DNA from: Flavobacteriaceae bacterium
Lineage (GTDB): Bacteria > Bacteroidota > Bacteroidia > Flavobacteriales > Flavobacteriaceae
DNA: 64,000 nt
Assembly: GCA_947457255.1 (NCBI GenBank)
Contig: CANGUZ010000003.1
Location: 1 to 64,000, forward strand
Direction of reading: 5' to 3'
The translations under genes and the position numbers were made by a program. Below the pieces are notes generated by a model. It did no database searches. It was given only the letters and a program-made list of their open reading frames with translations, and was not told the DNA's origin. Of this stretch, positions 8,296-19,900 are shown piece after piece (the stretch's first letter is position 1; each line of letters starts with the position of its first letter).

Positions 8296-11079
8296 TTACT
8301 TCAACACTTCTTTAATAGGAGTTTCAGGGATTACTGTTGTTGTTTGAGGCTCTACATATTCTGTTTCCTGTAAATCTTCGGTTTGTTTTCCTAGTTTTAC
8401 TTTAGGGTTTTCTTGAGTTCCCGTTATGGTCATAGGGATTCCTAGAATACCTAGTGGAGGTAATCCTAAACGCATTTTAATGTTTAACTTGCCATCAAAA
8501 CTTGTAGTTCCTTCAATACGTGGTCGAAAACCAGCCACTTTAAATTTAAAACGCTCAATAGTAATGATATTATTCTTGATTGTGGAATTAATATCTACTT
8601 CAGACACATCTGGATTTTTAATAGCTTCAGTATCGGTTTTCTTGCTAACCGCACTAAACATTTTAAAACCCATCATTTTTACTTTTTTTACGGATAGTTT
8701 TCCCCCACCAACTAAAGACGGATAAATAGGCTGCATGTTTCCATCTAATTTTCCGTTTACTTTGTAATCTAATGAAACAATTCCTTCAGCTTTTTCAGCA
8801 GCGGTTGCCATTTCTCGAAACATTTTTATTTCATTATAAGCTCTTTTTATATCAAAGTCTTTGGCTAACACTTTAAAATCGAAAAAGGCTCTGTTCGAAG
8901 TTTCATTATAGTAAAGAGCATTCATATTTACATTGCATCCAATAATATTTAAAATGGAGTTACTAAGATTTAATTTGCCCTGATTCATACTAAGATTCCC
9001 TTTAGATTCATGTATATTGAGTTCTCCAAAAGTTATTTTTTTAGCAGTAGCAGAAAGATTTAAATCGAGATTAGAAGGAATTATAATTACTCCAGTTTCT
9101 GTTGCCGTTGGGGTTTTGTTTTCATTAGTTTTAAGTTCTGTTTTTTGGGTTGAGGGAACCGTCATGAACTCATCTACATTGATAAAATTTGAGCTAAATG
9201 TAAAATTGCCTTTTAAAACAGCAGCTTCAGATAAAGCAAAATTGATTACGTTTTGCATGTATCCATTCATATTAAAATCTGAAGCTCCATAAGTGGCTGT
9301 AAAATTATTAAAGCTCATTTTATCCTGATAAAAAGTGAATAAACCCTCCTTAATTATAAATGGCTTTGGTAAATATTCGGTTGTGGTTTTAATATTTTTA
9401 AGTAGCAAAGTTCCGCTATTATTAAGTTTGCTATAATTGCCTTTCATGGCTTCGCTTTGTTTTCCTTGAAAAGCGACATCGGCTTTTATATAGCCTTCTA
9501 AATCCAATCCTTTTTTAGAGAACACTTTATAGATTTTAGCAATGTCTAACTCCCCTTTTGCCTTAACATCATATGAAATATCTTCAAAATTCTGAAAACT
9601 AGCATTCAACAGTACAGGTTTTCCTTCAAAAACAAAAGAAGCTGGAGTTACAGCAACTTTCAAATCTTTGAGCGCGCCATTTGAATTGGAAATTTTTGCA
9701 ATGAGATTAATATTTTCAATTGGATTAGGGTAATATTGAGTTTTGATTGTAGTGTTTTTTAAATTAACATACCCTTTAGTTACTGGAAATAAGTTATTGT
9801 TTTTGTTATACTGACCTTTAGAATTAATATCCATTTTGAGCATTCCTTTTATGTCCATATTTTCAAAACCAAAGGCACGATCCATTTTTTGTAAATCTAA
9901 TGAAGCTTTAATTTTAGCATCAATAGCGGGGTTTTTAAGACCTGTTGTTTTTACTATTGCTTTTAAATAATCATTACCAACATTAAAAAAGATAGAATCG
10001 AGGTTTACTTTTAGTTTTTCAGTGTCTAGTGACGGTAATTTAGTGTCAAAATTTAAAAACAGATTCGTTACTGGAAGTGGTGCATCTTTATAATCTATTT
10101 TCCCCTCTCTAATTTTCATATTGAAAGCCAAATCGGGTTTTGAATTTGTTGCAGCAATGTACTTTCCTTTTAAAGTTAATGACAAATCGGTATTGCCTTT
10201 TACTTTGGTTTTGTCTAACCAAGTAACATATTGAGGAGGAAGTGCGGTAAAAAAATCATTGAGTTTACTGTCTTTAGATTCGATGGTAAAATCTAAATTA
10301 TAACCGCTTTTTAAGAAATCTAATTTCCCAATGAATTGTACAGGTAGCTTATTGATTTTTAAATCATTTTCTTGAAACACAAAAGACAACGAATTCGTGT
10401 TGATTTTAGTTATTAAATCGGCTTTTACGTTTTTGTTTTTTAAATAGGTTTCGTTACCAAAAGTAAAATCGAGAGAATCAATTTCAGCATTAGTATACAA
10501 ATCGAAAATCGATTGGTCTAAGTTCCCTTTACCAATATAATTAAAACCTCTTGCATCGATGCTAATTTTAGCCGATTTATCGTTATAGACTAATCTACAA
10601 TTATCAATATCTATTTTATCTAATTTAATTGAGGTTGCCGCATCATCATCTTTTATAGTTTCTTTTTTATCAGATACATAAACATTATAATTGGCTTCAC
10701 CTTTTTCGTTGACTTTTACATTTATTAATGCATTTGAGAGGAAAATCTTGTCGATTTGAACTTTTTTATTAAAAATCAAACTGGTAATATTTATTCCAAA
10801 TGCTATTTCGTTAGCTTTAATTAAATTTTCATTCTTGTAGGGAGCTGAGCCGTTTAGCGAAAACTCTTTTAAAGTAAGTGTTAATGATGGAAAATGATTA
10901 AAAAAAGAAAGATTGGCTTCTTTAAAATTTAATTCGCCATCTAGTTTTTCGTTAGCGAATTTTTTAATCTCTTTTTCAATTTTTTTAGGAAAAGCTAACG
11001 GAAACACTATCATAAATAGCATTAGTAAACCAATTATAATTCCAAAAATTTTTGCGGATTTTATTGCTATTGATTTCAT
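8296..11079 (-). CDS. AsmA-like membrane-anchored protein
   Basis: This is an AsmA-family protein of about 927 residues. The family is tied to outer-membrane lipid and assembly homeostasis, and its large members are thought to bridge the periplasm as lipid-transfer proteins. One N-terminal membrane helix (about 8-30, IFGIIIGLLMLFMIVFPLAF) is followed by a long periplasmic beta-rich region with repeats of the ANEIAFGINITSLIFNKKVQIDKI type. The AsmA C-terminal signature region is near 790-900 (GKLSVKKVKMMGFKMFSAVSKK, LPPLGILGIPMTITGTQENPKVKLG). The chosen start is MKSIAIKSAKIF; an ATG ten codons upstream (11109) is possible but adds an atypical N-terminus. It stands alone on its strand, with 221 bases to maeB and an amylase terminator upstream. 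The substrate is unknown. Confidence 0.85.
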   Translation of the reverse strand: MKSIAIKSAKIFGIIIGLLMLFMIVFPLAFPKKIEKEIKKFANEKLDGELNFKEANLSFFNHFPSLTLTLKEFSLNGSAPYKNENLIKANEIAFGINITSLIFNKKVQIDKIFLSNALINVKVNEKGEANYNVYVSDKKETIKDDDAATSIKLDKIDIDNCRLVYNDKSAKISIDARGFNYIGKGNLDQSIFDLYTNAEIDSLDFTFGNETYLKNKNVKADLITKINTNSLSFVFQENDLKINKLPVQFIGKLDFLKSGYNLDFTIESKDSKLNDFFTALPPQYVTWLDKTKVKGNTDLSLTLKGKYIAATNSKPDLAFNMKIREGKIDYKDAPLPVTNLFLNFDTKLPSLDTEKLKVNLDSIFFNVGNDYLKAIVKTTGLKNPAIDAKIKASLDLQKMDRAFGFENMDIKGMLKMDINSKGQYNKNNNLFPVTKGYVNLKNTTIKTQYYPNPIENINLIAKISNSNGALKDLKVAVTPASFVFEGKPVLLNASFQNFEDISYDVKAKGELDIAKIYKVFSKKGLDLEGYIKADVAFQGKQSEAMKGNYSKLNNSGTLLLKNIKTTTEYLPKPFIIKEGLFTFYQDKMSFNNFTATYGASDFNMNGYMQNVINFALSEAAVLKGNFTFSSNFINVDEFMTVPSTQKTELKTNENKTPTATETGVIIIPSNLDLNLSATAKKITFGELNIHESKGNLSMNQGKLNLSNSILNIIGCNVNMNALYYNETSNRAFFDFKVLAKDFDIKRAYNEIKMFREMATAAEKAEGIVSLDYKVNGKLDGNMQPIYPSLVGGGKLSVKKVKMMGFKMFSAVSKKTDTEAIKNPDVSEVDINSTIKNNIITIERFKFKVAGFRPRIEGTTSFDGKLNIKMRLGLPPLGILGIPMTITGTQENPKVKLGKQTEDLQETEYVEPQTTTVIPETPIKEVLK

Positions 11080-11161
11080 AAGACATTTTATAAACAACAA
11101 ATCTAACATTCTTTACTATGATAGGCAAACTATTTATTATAGCAAAAGAACATTAAAAACA

Positions 11162-11190
11162 AAAAAGCCCCTCATTTAGAAAGGCTCTTT
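11162..11190 (-). terminator. Probable terminator of the secreted amylase gene
   Basis: On the minus strand AGCC pairs with GGCT across a 13-base loop, with a further three A:T pairs after one mismatch, followed by TTTTTTGTTTTT. It lies 30 bases after the amylase stop codon. Confidence 0.5.
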
Positions 11191-11219
11191 GATGCTATGA
11201 TAAAAAACTGTTCGTTTTA

Positions 11220-14069
11220 TTATTGCTTGATTAATTTGAAAGATTTAGTACTATTATTTTCATTGATAACTTTTACTAAATAGATTCCTTTAATTAATTC
11301 ACCAATTTCAAATTGATTGTCTTTTAAATTTTTTGCAAATGTTTTTACTAGTTGACCTGTAACGGAAAAGATTTGAACTTTATTTACATTAGTATTTAAT
11401 GTAAAATATTTTGATGTTGGGTTTGGATGCAATTGAATTTGAGTTGAAGCATCAAAATTAGTTCTTGATAACGTTGAAGGTTTGTTGCCAAACATTCTGA
11501 AACCTCCAGATTCAATAGTAATCTTATCAGTTGTCGTTACAACTTCAAAAGATGAATTGTCCATTAAATTATACCAAGTACCTGTATATGGAAAATTTCC
11601 TGTAATATTTTGAGATATTGTGCTAAAATTAGACAAAATCACTACGTTCTTAATTGTGTTTGGGTCAGAAATTGAGTTGTCAGAAATATAAATAGAGGGA
11701 GTAAAATTGCCTGAGTTTAAAGTTACACTTCCGTTAAATACGGGTTCGTTAATTTTTAATGCATTAATTCTAGCATAAGTATCATATAATGCTTTTCTTT
11801 CGGGAACTGCCAACCAATTTTGAGTCCATTGTTTAACATGTTTCGTGTCTAGTTTACAATCGCCTGGCCTAGTATTCGATTCATCGTTAACCGAGCCGTC
11901 AGGACAAGTAAAAATTGAAGAATCCCAACCTAATTCAGCAAATTGCCAAAGCATTTTAGGGCCCGGAATGGGTGTAGAAATAGCTGCAATAGCAGCCATT
12001 CTTTTTAAGGCTCCATTTAATGATTTTATTTCTGCTGAGGCTCCAAAAGTGCGGGCTTGATACATTAATCGGTCTTTATCATGACTTTCAGGATAGCCAA
12101 TTACACGTCTACCTGTAAAACCTTTACTAGTATTTAGCATTCCTGAAATGTTTTTATTTCCACCATTGCCTTCTATTAATTGTGTGTACGGAGCAAATTG
12201 CTCACTCCACATCATTACCCCTTTACCTTCGGCAATTTTATAATTTGCCCATTGTTGCTCTTCGTTTGAAGCACCTAAATGCTCAAATATTGCATAATGG
12301 TTAGGATCTAACTCCCAAGAATAATCTACATATTTTTTCAATACATCAACCCTGTCTTGTTGATACCTATTCGTACAATTTTGATCGCTGGGAGTACAAT
12401 TTTGTGTAATTCCCTTTGTTAAATCCCATCGAAATCCATCAATCTTAAACTCGTTAATCCATTGTTTTTGAATCCTATTCATATAATATTGAGTCAATGG
12501 ACTTTGGTGATTCAAATCGGTTCCAACACTGTAAGAATGCTTTGCTGTTTGATTGGCATAAGGGTTTTCAGCAGTTACACCATTAGACCAACCATCATTA
12601 TCAGTATCTGTCATCCACATTCGTTCTATTGGCGAACGACCATAAACATGGTTTGGAACTACATCTAAAATTACAGCAATTCCGTTTTGATGACATAAAT
12701 CGATTAACTCTTTTAACTTAGCAGGAGGACCATATCGTTTATCTAAAGCCAAGTGATAAGAAGTGTTATAGCCCCAACTTTCGTTGCCTTCAAACTCCAT
12801 TACAGGCATTAACTGAATAGCGTTTATATTTAGCCCTTTTAAATAATCTATTCTATCAATTAAATCTTGATAGGATTTATTGACATCAAAATCTCTAACT
12901 AAAGCCTCATAAATGATAAGCTTTTCTTTACTTGGCTTTACAAAATTGATTGTGGCATCACTCCAATTGTAACTTCTAAAAGTATTGGTTCCCGTTTGAA
13001 CAACGGTTACATCTCTATCTTGCCCAGCAGGATAATCAGGTAAATTAGGATACACTCCCAAAGTTTTAATTTCAGGATCATCATAATTATTTAAAACTAG
13101 TGTAGAAAAAGGATCCGCAGTTTTTACTAAAGATGGCGAATTGGCTGGACGATTGGTATTGTCTACCACCCAATATTGAAAAGTATATACTTGTTCAGGT
13201 GTTAATTCATTTATGGTAATCCAAAATTTTCCTGTTGTTGGATCTTTTTTCATGAGATAATTAGCCGTTGGGTTCCAATTATTAAAACTACCAGCTACAT
13301 AAACAAAATCTTTTAACGGGGCATTAAGCACTAATGTTACTTTTGTGTTATCACTTGAATAGTTTACTCCATCTTCTGTATCTTGAGGTTGGTTTTCAAG
13401 CTCGGGGTTTCCATTTATGATAACACTAAATTTCTTTACAAACCTTTTTGTTCCTTGTGAAATAGTTAGCGTATAAAAAGTATTTTCAGTAATGTTTGTT
13501 AATGGAAATGAATAACTCGAAATATCATTACTAGTGTTAATTTCTGTTTCATTGGCTGTTAAAACATAATTAGCATTTCCTCCAGTATTAGAGGCTTCAA
13601 CTGTAAAACCTGTTCCACTATCAATAATTTGGTTCGTATTTGCAACCGTTGGTGAAACTAATGATACTTGAAAAGCACCTACATTAAACAAAAAATCAAT
13701 TGACTTAGCTGAGCCATTTAATGTTTTTGCTAAAACTCCAATTTTTGTGATTCCAGTGGTATTGTAATAAACCGATGGCGTATAGGTAAAAACATACGTA
13801 TTACTTCCGGTTTGTGTTAATTTACTAGAGGCAGAGGAAGAAGTCCAAGCACCATTATTAGGTGTGCCAATATTTTTGTTATTGGCATCTAGTGCCCAAG
13901 CCCACAAATACAAATCGGTTGTTACGGGATTCGTAAGCTTAAAGCTAATGGTTACTTGTTGATTTTCTTCAAACAGCAAAGGGTTAACTGTTGCTACCGC
14001 AGTGGTGACCTGAGCAAATACCAGAAAATCAGATAGAAGTAAACAAGATAACAATATAATTTTTTTCAT
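11220..14069 (-). CDS. Secreted alpha-amylase (GH13) with type IX sorting domain
   Basis: This GH13 endo-acting enzyme is predicted to cut starch or maltodextrin outside the cell or on its surface. The 949 residues start with a signal peptide (1-19, ending LVFAQ). Two Ig-like modules follow (about 20-220), then a CBM48/E-set-like module (about 240-330, VYVAGSFNNWNPTANYLMK) and the catalytic barrel (about 375-800). The four GH13 regions are visible: VILDVVPNHVYG, GFRWDLTKG (nucleophile Asp), YAIFEHLG (acid/base Glu) and GYPESHDKDR (transition-state Asp). The last 75 residues (HPNPTSKYFTLNT, GIYLVKVINENNSTKSFKLI) are a type IX C-terminal sorting domain, so export should depend on SprA. It is the last gene of the susC-susD-susE run, separated from susE by a strong hairpin that may lower its expression. 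Confidence 0.93.
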   Translation of the reverse strand: MKKIILLSCLLLSDFLVFAQVTTAVATVNPLLFEENQQVTISFKLTNPVTTDLYLWAWALDANNKNIGTPNNGAWTSSSASSKLTQTGSNTYVFTYTPSVYYNTTGITKIGVLAKTLNGSAKSIDFLFNVGAFQVSLVSPTVANTNQIIDSGTGFTVEASNTGGNANYVLTANETEINTSNDISSYSFPLTNITENTFYTLTISQGTKRFVKKFSVIINGNPELENQPQDTEDGVNYSSDNTKVTLVLNAPLKDFVYVAGSFNNWNPTANYLMKKDPTTGKFWITINELTPEQVYTFQYWVVDNTNRPANSPSLVKTADPFSTLVLNNYDDPEIKTLGVYPNLPDYPAGQDRDVTVVQTGTNTFRSYNWSDATINFVKPSKEKLIIYEALVRDFDVNKSYQDLIDRIDYLKGLNINAIQLMPVMEFEGNESWGYNTSYHLALDKRYGPPAKLKELIDLCHQNGIAVILDVVPNHVYGRSPIERMWMTDTDNDGWSNGVTAENPYANQTAKHSYSVGTDLNHQSPLTQYYMNRIQKQWINEFKIDGFRWDLTKGITQNCTPSDQNCTNRYQQDRVDVLKKYVDYSWELDPNHYAIFEHLGASNEEQQWANYKIAEGKGVMMWSEQFAPYTQLIEGNGGNKNISGMLNTSKGFTGRRVIGYPESHDKDRLMYQARTFGASAEIKSLNGALKRMAAIAAISTPIPGPKMLWQFAELGWDSSIFTCPDGSVNDESNTRPGDCKLDTKHVKQWTQNWLAVPERKALYDTYARINALKINEPVFNGSVTLNSGNFTPSIYISDNSISDPNTIKNVVILSNFSTISQNITGNFPYTGTWYNLMDNSSFEVVTTTDKITIESGGFRMFGNKPSTLSRTNFDASTQIQLHPNPTSKYFTLNTNVNKVQIFSVTGQLVKTFAKNLKDNQFEIGELIKGIYLVKVINENNSTKSFKLIKQ

Positions 14070-14091
14070 AACTTAAGAGTTTTAAAGATAA

Positions 14092-14116
14092 AAAGGGCTA
14101 TAAAAAATAGCCCTTT
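14092..14116 (-). terminator. Hairpin terminator or attenuator between susE and the amylase gene
   Basis: A perfect 10-base inverted repeat, aaagggctat and atagcccttt, surrounds a 5-base loop. On the minus strand it is followed by a T-rich stretch. It sits inside the apparent operon, so it may terminate most transcripts after susE and let some continue into the amylase gene. Confidence 0.65.
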
Positions 14117-14138
14117 AATAAAAGATTTAAGGTAATCC

Positions 14139-15296
14139 CTACTCTACCAATTCTAGTTTATAGGTATAGGCTCTTGGTTTACTCACATCTAAAGTGATTT
14201 TGTATTTTTGTTTTGTGCCATCATTATTTCCTGCCAGTTTAATTCCTCCGTCATTACCCTGAACATTAGTAAGTGATGAACCAACTAATCCTAAAGTAGT
14301 AACTAATTTACTCGTACTTGGAGGGATGTTTTTAGGCTCATTCCCCGCTAATTCACCAGTCCAATCATTAGATCTAAATCTTAAAAGACGACCTTTAAAT
14401 AAGTCAATAGTAATTGTCCAAATATTTGAATTGTTTCCATCCATAGGTACTACAGCTGCTGTAGGTAACTTAACTGCTGTACCTAAAACGCCAAAAGTTT
14501 TATAAAACTGTGTTGTATATTTTAACTCTCCTGATTTTAAGTTTGCAGTAATGTAATAGTGGCCAGCTGTATTAATGTTTATATTGGCACCGCCACCTGC
14601 AACTAGCACTCCACCTGCATCTGCACCATAAACTATTGGACTAGCAAAACTTCCACAAGCATCTGGCTGATAAAACTTATAATCGCCAGGTTCTAAATAC
14701 AAATAGCCTTCATAATCAATATCGCTTTTGAATCCTGTACTGGCCAAATTAGCCAAAATAGTAGTGCCACTAACATTAGAAAAAGATAATACTTTAGGTG
14801 TTGTTGGATATCCTGTAACAGTAACAGTTTTGGGCGCGGCATATTGAATTTGCTGATTACTTGATGTTCCAAGAATAGATTTTATTCTAATATCTATTTT
14901 CATGACACCGCAATTAAAAGTAGGTAGTTTATTTAATGCATCATTAAATCCTGCTACCGATAAAGTAGCTTTTCTTAGCTTACTTATATCGGACTCATTA
15001 TCACTATAGACTCCATCTATCTCGATTTCATTTAAAAAGGTAGGGTCATTGTCATGATCGGTAATCACTATTCTATAATTTGCCGAAACTGGCACACCAT
15101 AATTGGCTCTATCCCATTCTAATTTCTTATATACTTCAGCAGCATTATCATCTAGCAAAACTGCTGGAGAAGGAACTTCTGAAACGTCTCTATATTCAAA
15201 ACCATTTAAGGATGGAATAGGCTCCTTATCATTGGTGCATGATACCAAGAGGAGCGTGAATAAAGTGAAAATTGTTGTTTTTAAAATATTTTTCAT
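14139..15296 (-). CDS. SusE/SusF-like starch-binding outer-membrane lipoprotein
   Basis: SusE-type proteins bind starch oligosaccharides on the cell surface and assist SusCD. The 385-residue protein has a lipoprotein signal (TLFTLLLVSC) followed by TNDKEP; acidic residues just after the lipidated Cys are typical of surface-exposed Bacteroidota lipoproteins. An N-terminal SusE-type domain (about 30-150, with VLLDDNAAEVYKKLEWDRANYG) is followed by two Ig-like or binding modules ending in RAYTYKLELVE. The start used is the second Met; a Met two codons upstream (15302) is equally possible. It follows susD by 10 bases. The assignment rests on position and the N-terminal domain, because such proteins diverge strongly. 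Confidence 0.8.
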   Translation of the reverse strand: MKNILKTTIFTLFTLLLVSCTNDKEPIPSLNGFEYRDVSEVPSPAVLLDDNAAEVYKKLEWDRANYGVPVSANYRIVITDHDNDPTFLNEIEIDGVYSDNESDISKLRKATLSVAGFNDALNKLPTFNCGVMKIDIRIKSILGTSSNQQIQYAAPKTVTVTGYPTTPKVLSFSNVSGTTILANLASTGFKSDIDYEGYLYLEPGDYKFYQPDACGSFASPIVYGADAGGVLVAGGGANININTAGHYYITANLKSGELKYTTQFYKTFGVLGTAVKLPTAAVVPMDGNNSNIWTITIDLFKGRLLRFRSNDWTGELAGNEPKNIPPSTSKLVTTLGLVGSSLTNVQGNDGGIKLAGNNDGTKQKYKITLDVSKPRAYTYKLELVE

Positions 15297-15306
15297 ATAC
15301 ATTATA

Positions 15307-16941
15307 TTAATTATAACCTGGGTTTTGGGTTAATTTTGGATTGGCTTGACGCGCTTTTAAAGGAATAGGAAACAAATTATAATGTTCTGGAATGGAGGTG
15401 CCATCTTTTACACCACCTTTCCAAGGCCATAAATAGCTACCCCCAGTAAATTTACCAAATCGAATTAAATCAGTTCTTCTATGTCCTTCAAAGTTTAACT
15501 CTCTAGCTCTTTCGTCTAAAATAAAATCAAGTGTCAATTGTCCACCATTTATAGCCGTAGCATTAGATCTTGTTCTAACAGCGTTTACATATTGAAGGGC
15601 TAAACCAGCATCACCTCCGCCACCTCTTAATACACTTTCAGCATACATCAAATAAGCATCTGCTAATCGATACAACGGAAAATCTGTTCCAGAAAATGCT
15701 GTTAATATAGTTGCTGTTGGATTTATAAAATTGGTGTTTCTAAATTTTATTGATGGGTAACCATCTGTCCATTTTTTGAAATCATTCATTTCAAAACTAT
15801 GCCTCTTGGCAGGGTCAGGACTTAAATAATTACTCCAAAATAATCTACCTCTGTCATCATTAGATTCTGCTAATTCTTGTGGTGAGCTACCAAACAAACC
15901 ATACCATGCTTTTGTAGCACGATGCCCTCCCCAACCTTCTGTTGCACCATAATCAGACAATGTCATAGTTGCAGCATTTAAGCTACCATTTATTAAATAA
16001 GTAGTGTTTCCATAACTTTGGCTCGTAAGTGGCTCTGCAATCAAAGCATAAATAATTTCATTTTTAGCGTCGGTAACATCATTATCTCCAGAAAATAAAC
16101 TCTGAAAATTATCGGCTAATTTAAATCCTCCTTCGTCAATAATTAACTTAGAATATTTTCCTGCAAGTTCATAAGTACTCTTACCAGCATTAGGACTTGG
16201 AGCAGGCAATACATTCGTTCCAATATAAACTTCTGCATTCAAATATAATTTAGCCAACAACATTCTTACAGCCGCTTTGTTGGTTCGCCCATAACCAATA
16301 AACTGAGGAATAACATCTTCTATTTCTAAAAGATCTTTCTCTACAAAATGAAAAATTTCTTTTCTAGTCGATTCGGCTTTACCTTCTTTTAAACCCAAAT
16401 CAGCTTCGGTCAAAATAGGACCTTTTCCAAAACAATCTATCAAATAAAAATACGATAATGCTCGCAAAAATTTCATTTCAGCAACAATTTGTTTACTGTT
16501 TGAAATATTAAATACACTCATTTGATCAATTACAATATTAGCTTGGGGAACCGTATAATAAATTCTATTATACATGTATCGCATAAATTTATTATTCTCG
16601 TCCCAACCAGAAGTTATAGTTAAAGGATCTAATCCATTATCTCCCCAACGGTTTTTCATAGCGTCAGCTGTAAAATCCTGCATATTGATAATCCCTCTCA
16701 AAAAAGGAGATTCTCCTGCATCATCACCTGGAGTATCTGTACTCCCTGGTCCTGATGCTCCTGATAAGGCTAATGTGCCGTATACCTTAGAAACTAATCC
16801 TGAAAGATTAGGATCTAAATCGATTAATTGATCGATATTTCTTTTCTCATCTCTAGGCTCCGTATTCAAATCATCCGTACAGCTACTTAATAGTAATTGA
16901 ACGACAAATATTCCAATGATACTAATTTTAAACATTTTCAT
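15307..16941 (-). CDS. susD: SusD/RagB-like nutrient-binding lipoprotein
   Basis: SusD proteins cap a SusC channel and bind the incoming glycan. The 544 residues begin with a lipoprotein signal (GIFVVQLLLSSC) and the acidic tail TDDLNTEPRDEK, which indicates surface display. Helical TPR-like segments follow (EMKFLRALSYFYLIDCFGKGPILTEA near 155; AAVRMLLAKLYLNAEVY near 225). The conserved C-terminal block contains RLADAYLMYAESVLRGGG, FILDERARELNFEGHRRTDL and YNLFPIPLKARQANPKLTQNPGY. It lies 18 bases downstream of susC. A glucan substrate is inferred from the surrounding amylases, not from this sequence. Confidence 0.95.
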   Translation of the reverse strand: MKMFKISIIGIFVVQLLLSSCTDDLNTEPRDEKRNIDQLIDLDPNLSGLVSKVYGTLALSGASGPGSTDTPGDDAGESPFLRGIINMQDFTADAMKNRWGDNGLDPLTITSGWDENNKFMRYMYNRIYYTVPQANIVIDQMSVFNISNSKQIVAEMKFLRALSYFYLIDCFGKGPILTEADLGLKEGKAESTRKEIFHFVEKDLLEIEDVIPQFIGYGRTNKAAVRMLLAKLYLNAEVYIGTNVLPAPSPNAGKSTYELAGKYSKLIIDEGGFKLADNFQSLFSGDNDVTDAKNEIIYALIAEPLTSQSYGNTTYLINGSLNAATMTLSDYGATEGWGGHRATKAWYGLFGSSPQELAESNDDRGRLFWSNYLSPDPAKRHSFEMNDFKKWTDGYPSIKFRNTNFINPTATILTAFSGTDFPLYRLADAYLMYAESVLRGGGGDAGLALQYVNAVRTRSNATAINGGQLTLDFILDERARELNFEGHRRTDLIRFGKFTGGSYLWPWKGGVKDGTSIPEHYNLFPIPLKARQANPKLTQNPGYN

Positions 16942-16959
16942 AATAGTATTTTTATTAAA

Positions 16960-19900
16960 TTAAAAATCAAGACTCAACCCTAATGTGTATGTTCTAGGTC
17001 TTGGATATAAATTTCGATCAATTGCATTAAAGTTTTCAGGGTCTTGACCTGAATACTTTGTTACTATAAATGCATTGTTAACTGCCCCACTAACTCTTAA
17101 TGATGATTTCCCTACAAATTTAGAAAATTTATATGCTAAAGAAATGTTATCACATCGTAAAAAAGTGGCGTCTTCTAACCAATAGTCCGAAAAATTTTCG
17201 AAATCGCTAAGATTATTAGTAAAAAGCGAATTACCTGATCCATTATAAAAATCTAAAACGTTGTTTAAAGCAGTACCATCCTGATTAGCCGCTGCTTGAA
17301 CAGTTCCTATATTTTTCTTTTGAAGGTTATAAACCTGTCCGCCAAGTTGGCCTCTAAAGTTGGCCGCTAAATCCCAATTTTTATAATTTACAGTTGTACT
17401 AAACCCGTAGGTCCAATTAGGACGTAATGCCACATGATATCTATCTCCAGCTGGAGTAATTGCGCCATCTCCATTACGATCTTTATAAGCCCCAACTATT
17501 GGCTGACCATTAGCATCATAAACTTGTTCATACACAAAGGCTGAATAAGGCTGTGAACCTACAATGTTTTCTGCTAAAAAGACTCCTGTTCCTCCAATGC
17601 CACCGCTACCAGTATCTCCAACCACTGAAATACCTTTTAATTCTTTGACTGTAGCATAATTGTAGGCAATATTACCGCTAAATCCAAGTGAAAAATCATC
17701 CGTCGAAATTGCTTTAACATTCAAGGCTAATTCAAATCCATTACTTTCTAATGACCCTATGTTTTTAATAAAATCCCCAGAAGCTGTACTTCCTGATTCA
17801 AAAGGTACTGACGACAATAAATCATTTGTTTTACGTTGGTATGCATCAATGCTTCCTGATAAAATACTGTTTTCGAACAATTCAAAATCCAATCCAAAAT
17901 TTATTGTAGTCGTTTTTTCCCAAGTTAAATCAGGGTTATAACTTACAGGAGTGTATGTAGTACTTCCTACTAAGTATTGACTGTTAGAGTTTCCTGGTTG
18001 AAACAATAGAACTGCAGGAAATCTATTATCACCAATGTTTGATTGTCCTGTTTTCCCCCATCCTGCTCTCAATTTTAAATCTTGAATCAATTTAGAATTT
18101 TTCAAAAAAGATTCTTGCTTCACTTTCCAAGCAGCACCAGCTGCTGGGAAGTAACCCCAACGGTTTTCAGGATTAAATATCGAAGAAGCATCTGCTCTAA
18201 AAGTTGCTGTAAACAAATACTTTCCTAACAAATCAAAATTAGTTCTCGCAAAATATGCCTGTAAGTTAAGTGGTGAGTAATATCTATCGTTAGGGTTTTG
18301 AGTAGGAAAATTGAGAAAACGCTCTCTCAATCCTGTCGCTAAATTGTATTGATATATTTTTTTATTTCCATCAATTACAAAATTCTGATAAGAATAGCCC
18401 GCTTGAACATCAAACTTAGTTACAAAACCAGAAAGTGGTTTAGAATAGGCTAAATAAGCATCCATAGTCTGGTTTGTATTCGATTGGTTTTCTTCATAAT
18501 TACTGCCTGGATTGAATACATAATTAGTAGACGGATCGGTTTCTGTATTGAATCTATATGTTGCTAGAGCATTATCTGAAAACCTTTCGCGTATTCTAGA
18601 TTGTGATGCGTCTAAACCTAAATTCAAAACTGCTCTTAAATCTCTTAAAAAAGGAAGTTTATAATCGAACTCTATATTTCCTAAAAATCGCAAGGCTGTT
18701 TCAGGTCGTGTTCTTTGATTCAATAAAGCAACAGGATTAGTAGCACCTACCATACCTTCCCTGCCATTACCCAATGATGTTGTTGCCTGATAATAACCCC
18801 CAAATTTATTTTGAAAAGATTCGCCAAAAACTGGTTTAGTTGGATCCATGCTCAGAGCTCCCCCAAGCGCACCACCCTCATCGATACTGTTTTTATCAGA
18901 ATAGGTTCCTTTTGCATTAATGTCAATCTTTAAATCGTCATTCAGCAATTTTGGTGTCATTTTTAAAGAGTAGGTTAACCTTTCATAATCACTCGTTTTT
19001 ACAAGACCTTGAATATTTGAATACCCAATAGAGGCTCTAAAAGGTATTTTTTTATACAAATTAGCTCTAGCGCTAAAATTATGATCTGTTGATAATGATG
19101 TGCGTATTATTTGGTCCAACCAATTAGTGTTGCTTAAAATTCTGCCTTCAATTTGAGGTGTCGCAGGATCATCTACAGCTGTGGTAGTAGGGTCATCTAT
19201 ACCTAATAAATTTGTGTTAAAATTTGACCTCTGGTCATTAAAAGTATTTGTTGATTGTTCCTTAATAAATCTTGTAAACTCTTCTCCATTCATAACGTCT
19301 AAAGTTTTCCCTATTGTTCCAACAGATATATTTGAAGAGTAATTGAATTGAGGAGCTCCAGAAGTACCTTTTTTAGTAGTTATAAGTATAACCCCGTTAG
19401 AAGCTCTCACGCCATAAATAGCTGTAGCGGAAGCATCTTTTAATATAGAAAAACTTTCTACATCATTTGGATTAATAAGCGAAAAAGGATTCGCAACACC
19501 AGCAGGATTTTCATTACTAATAGGAACCCCATCTATAACTATAAGAGGATTGTTTGAAGCACTTAACGACGCACCGCCTCTAATTCTAATATTAGGAGCA
19601 GAATCTGGTTGACCCCCATCATTAGTTATTCGTACACCTGCAGCCTTACCAGCTAATAACTGATCCGTTGAAACAATCGCTCCTTTATTAAATTCTTTTG
19701 AACTTATAAGCTCCACTGACCCAGTAGCATCCTTTTTCTTTGCAGAACCATACCCTACTTGAATCACAACTTCATTCAACTGGTTTGATTCTTCTTCAAG
19801 GCTAATTGTTATGGCTTTTTGAGAAGCAAAAGTTATAGTTTGATTTACATAACCAATATAAGAGAATACAACAACCTCCCCCTTATTTACTTTTGGCAAT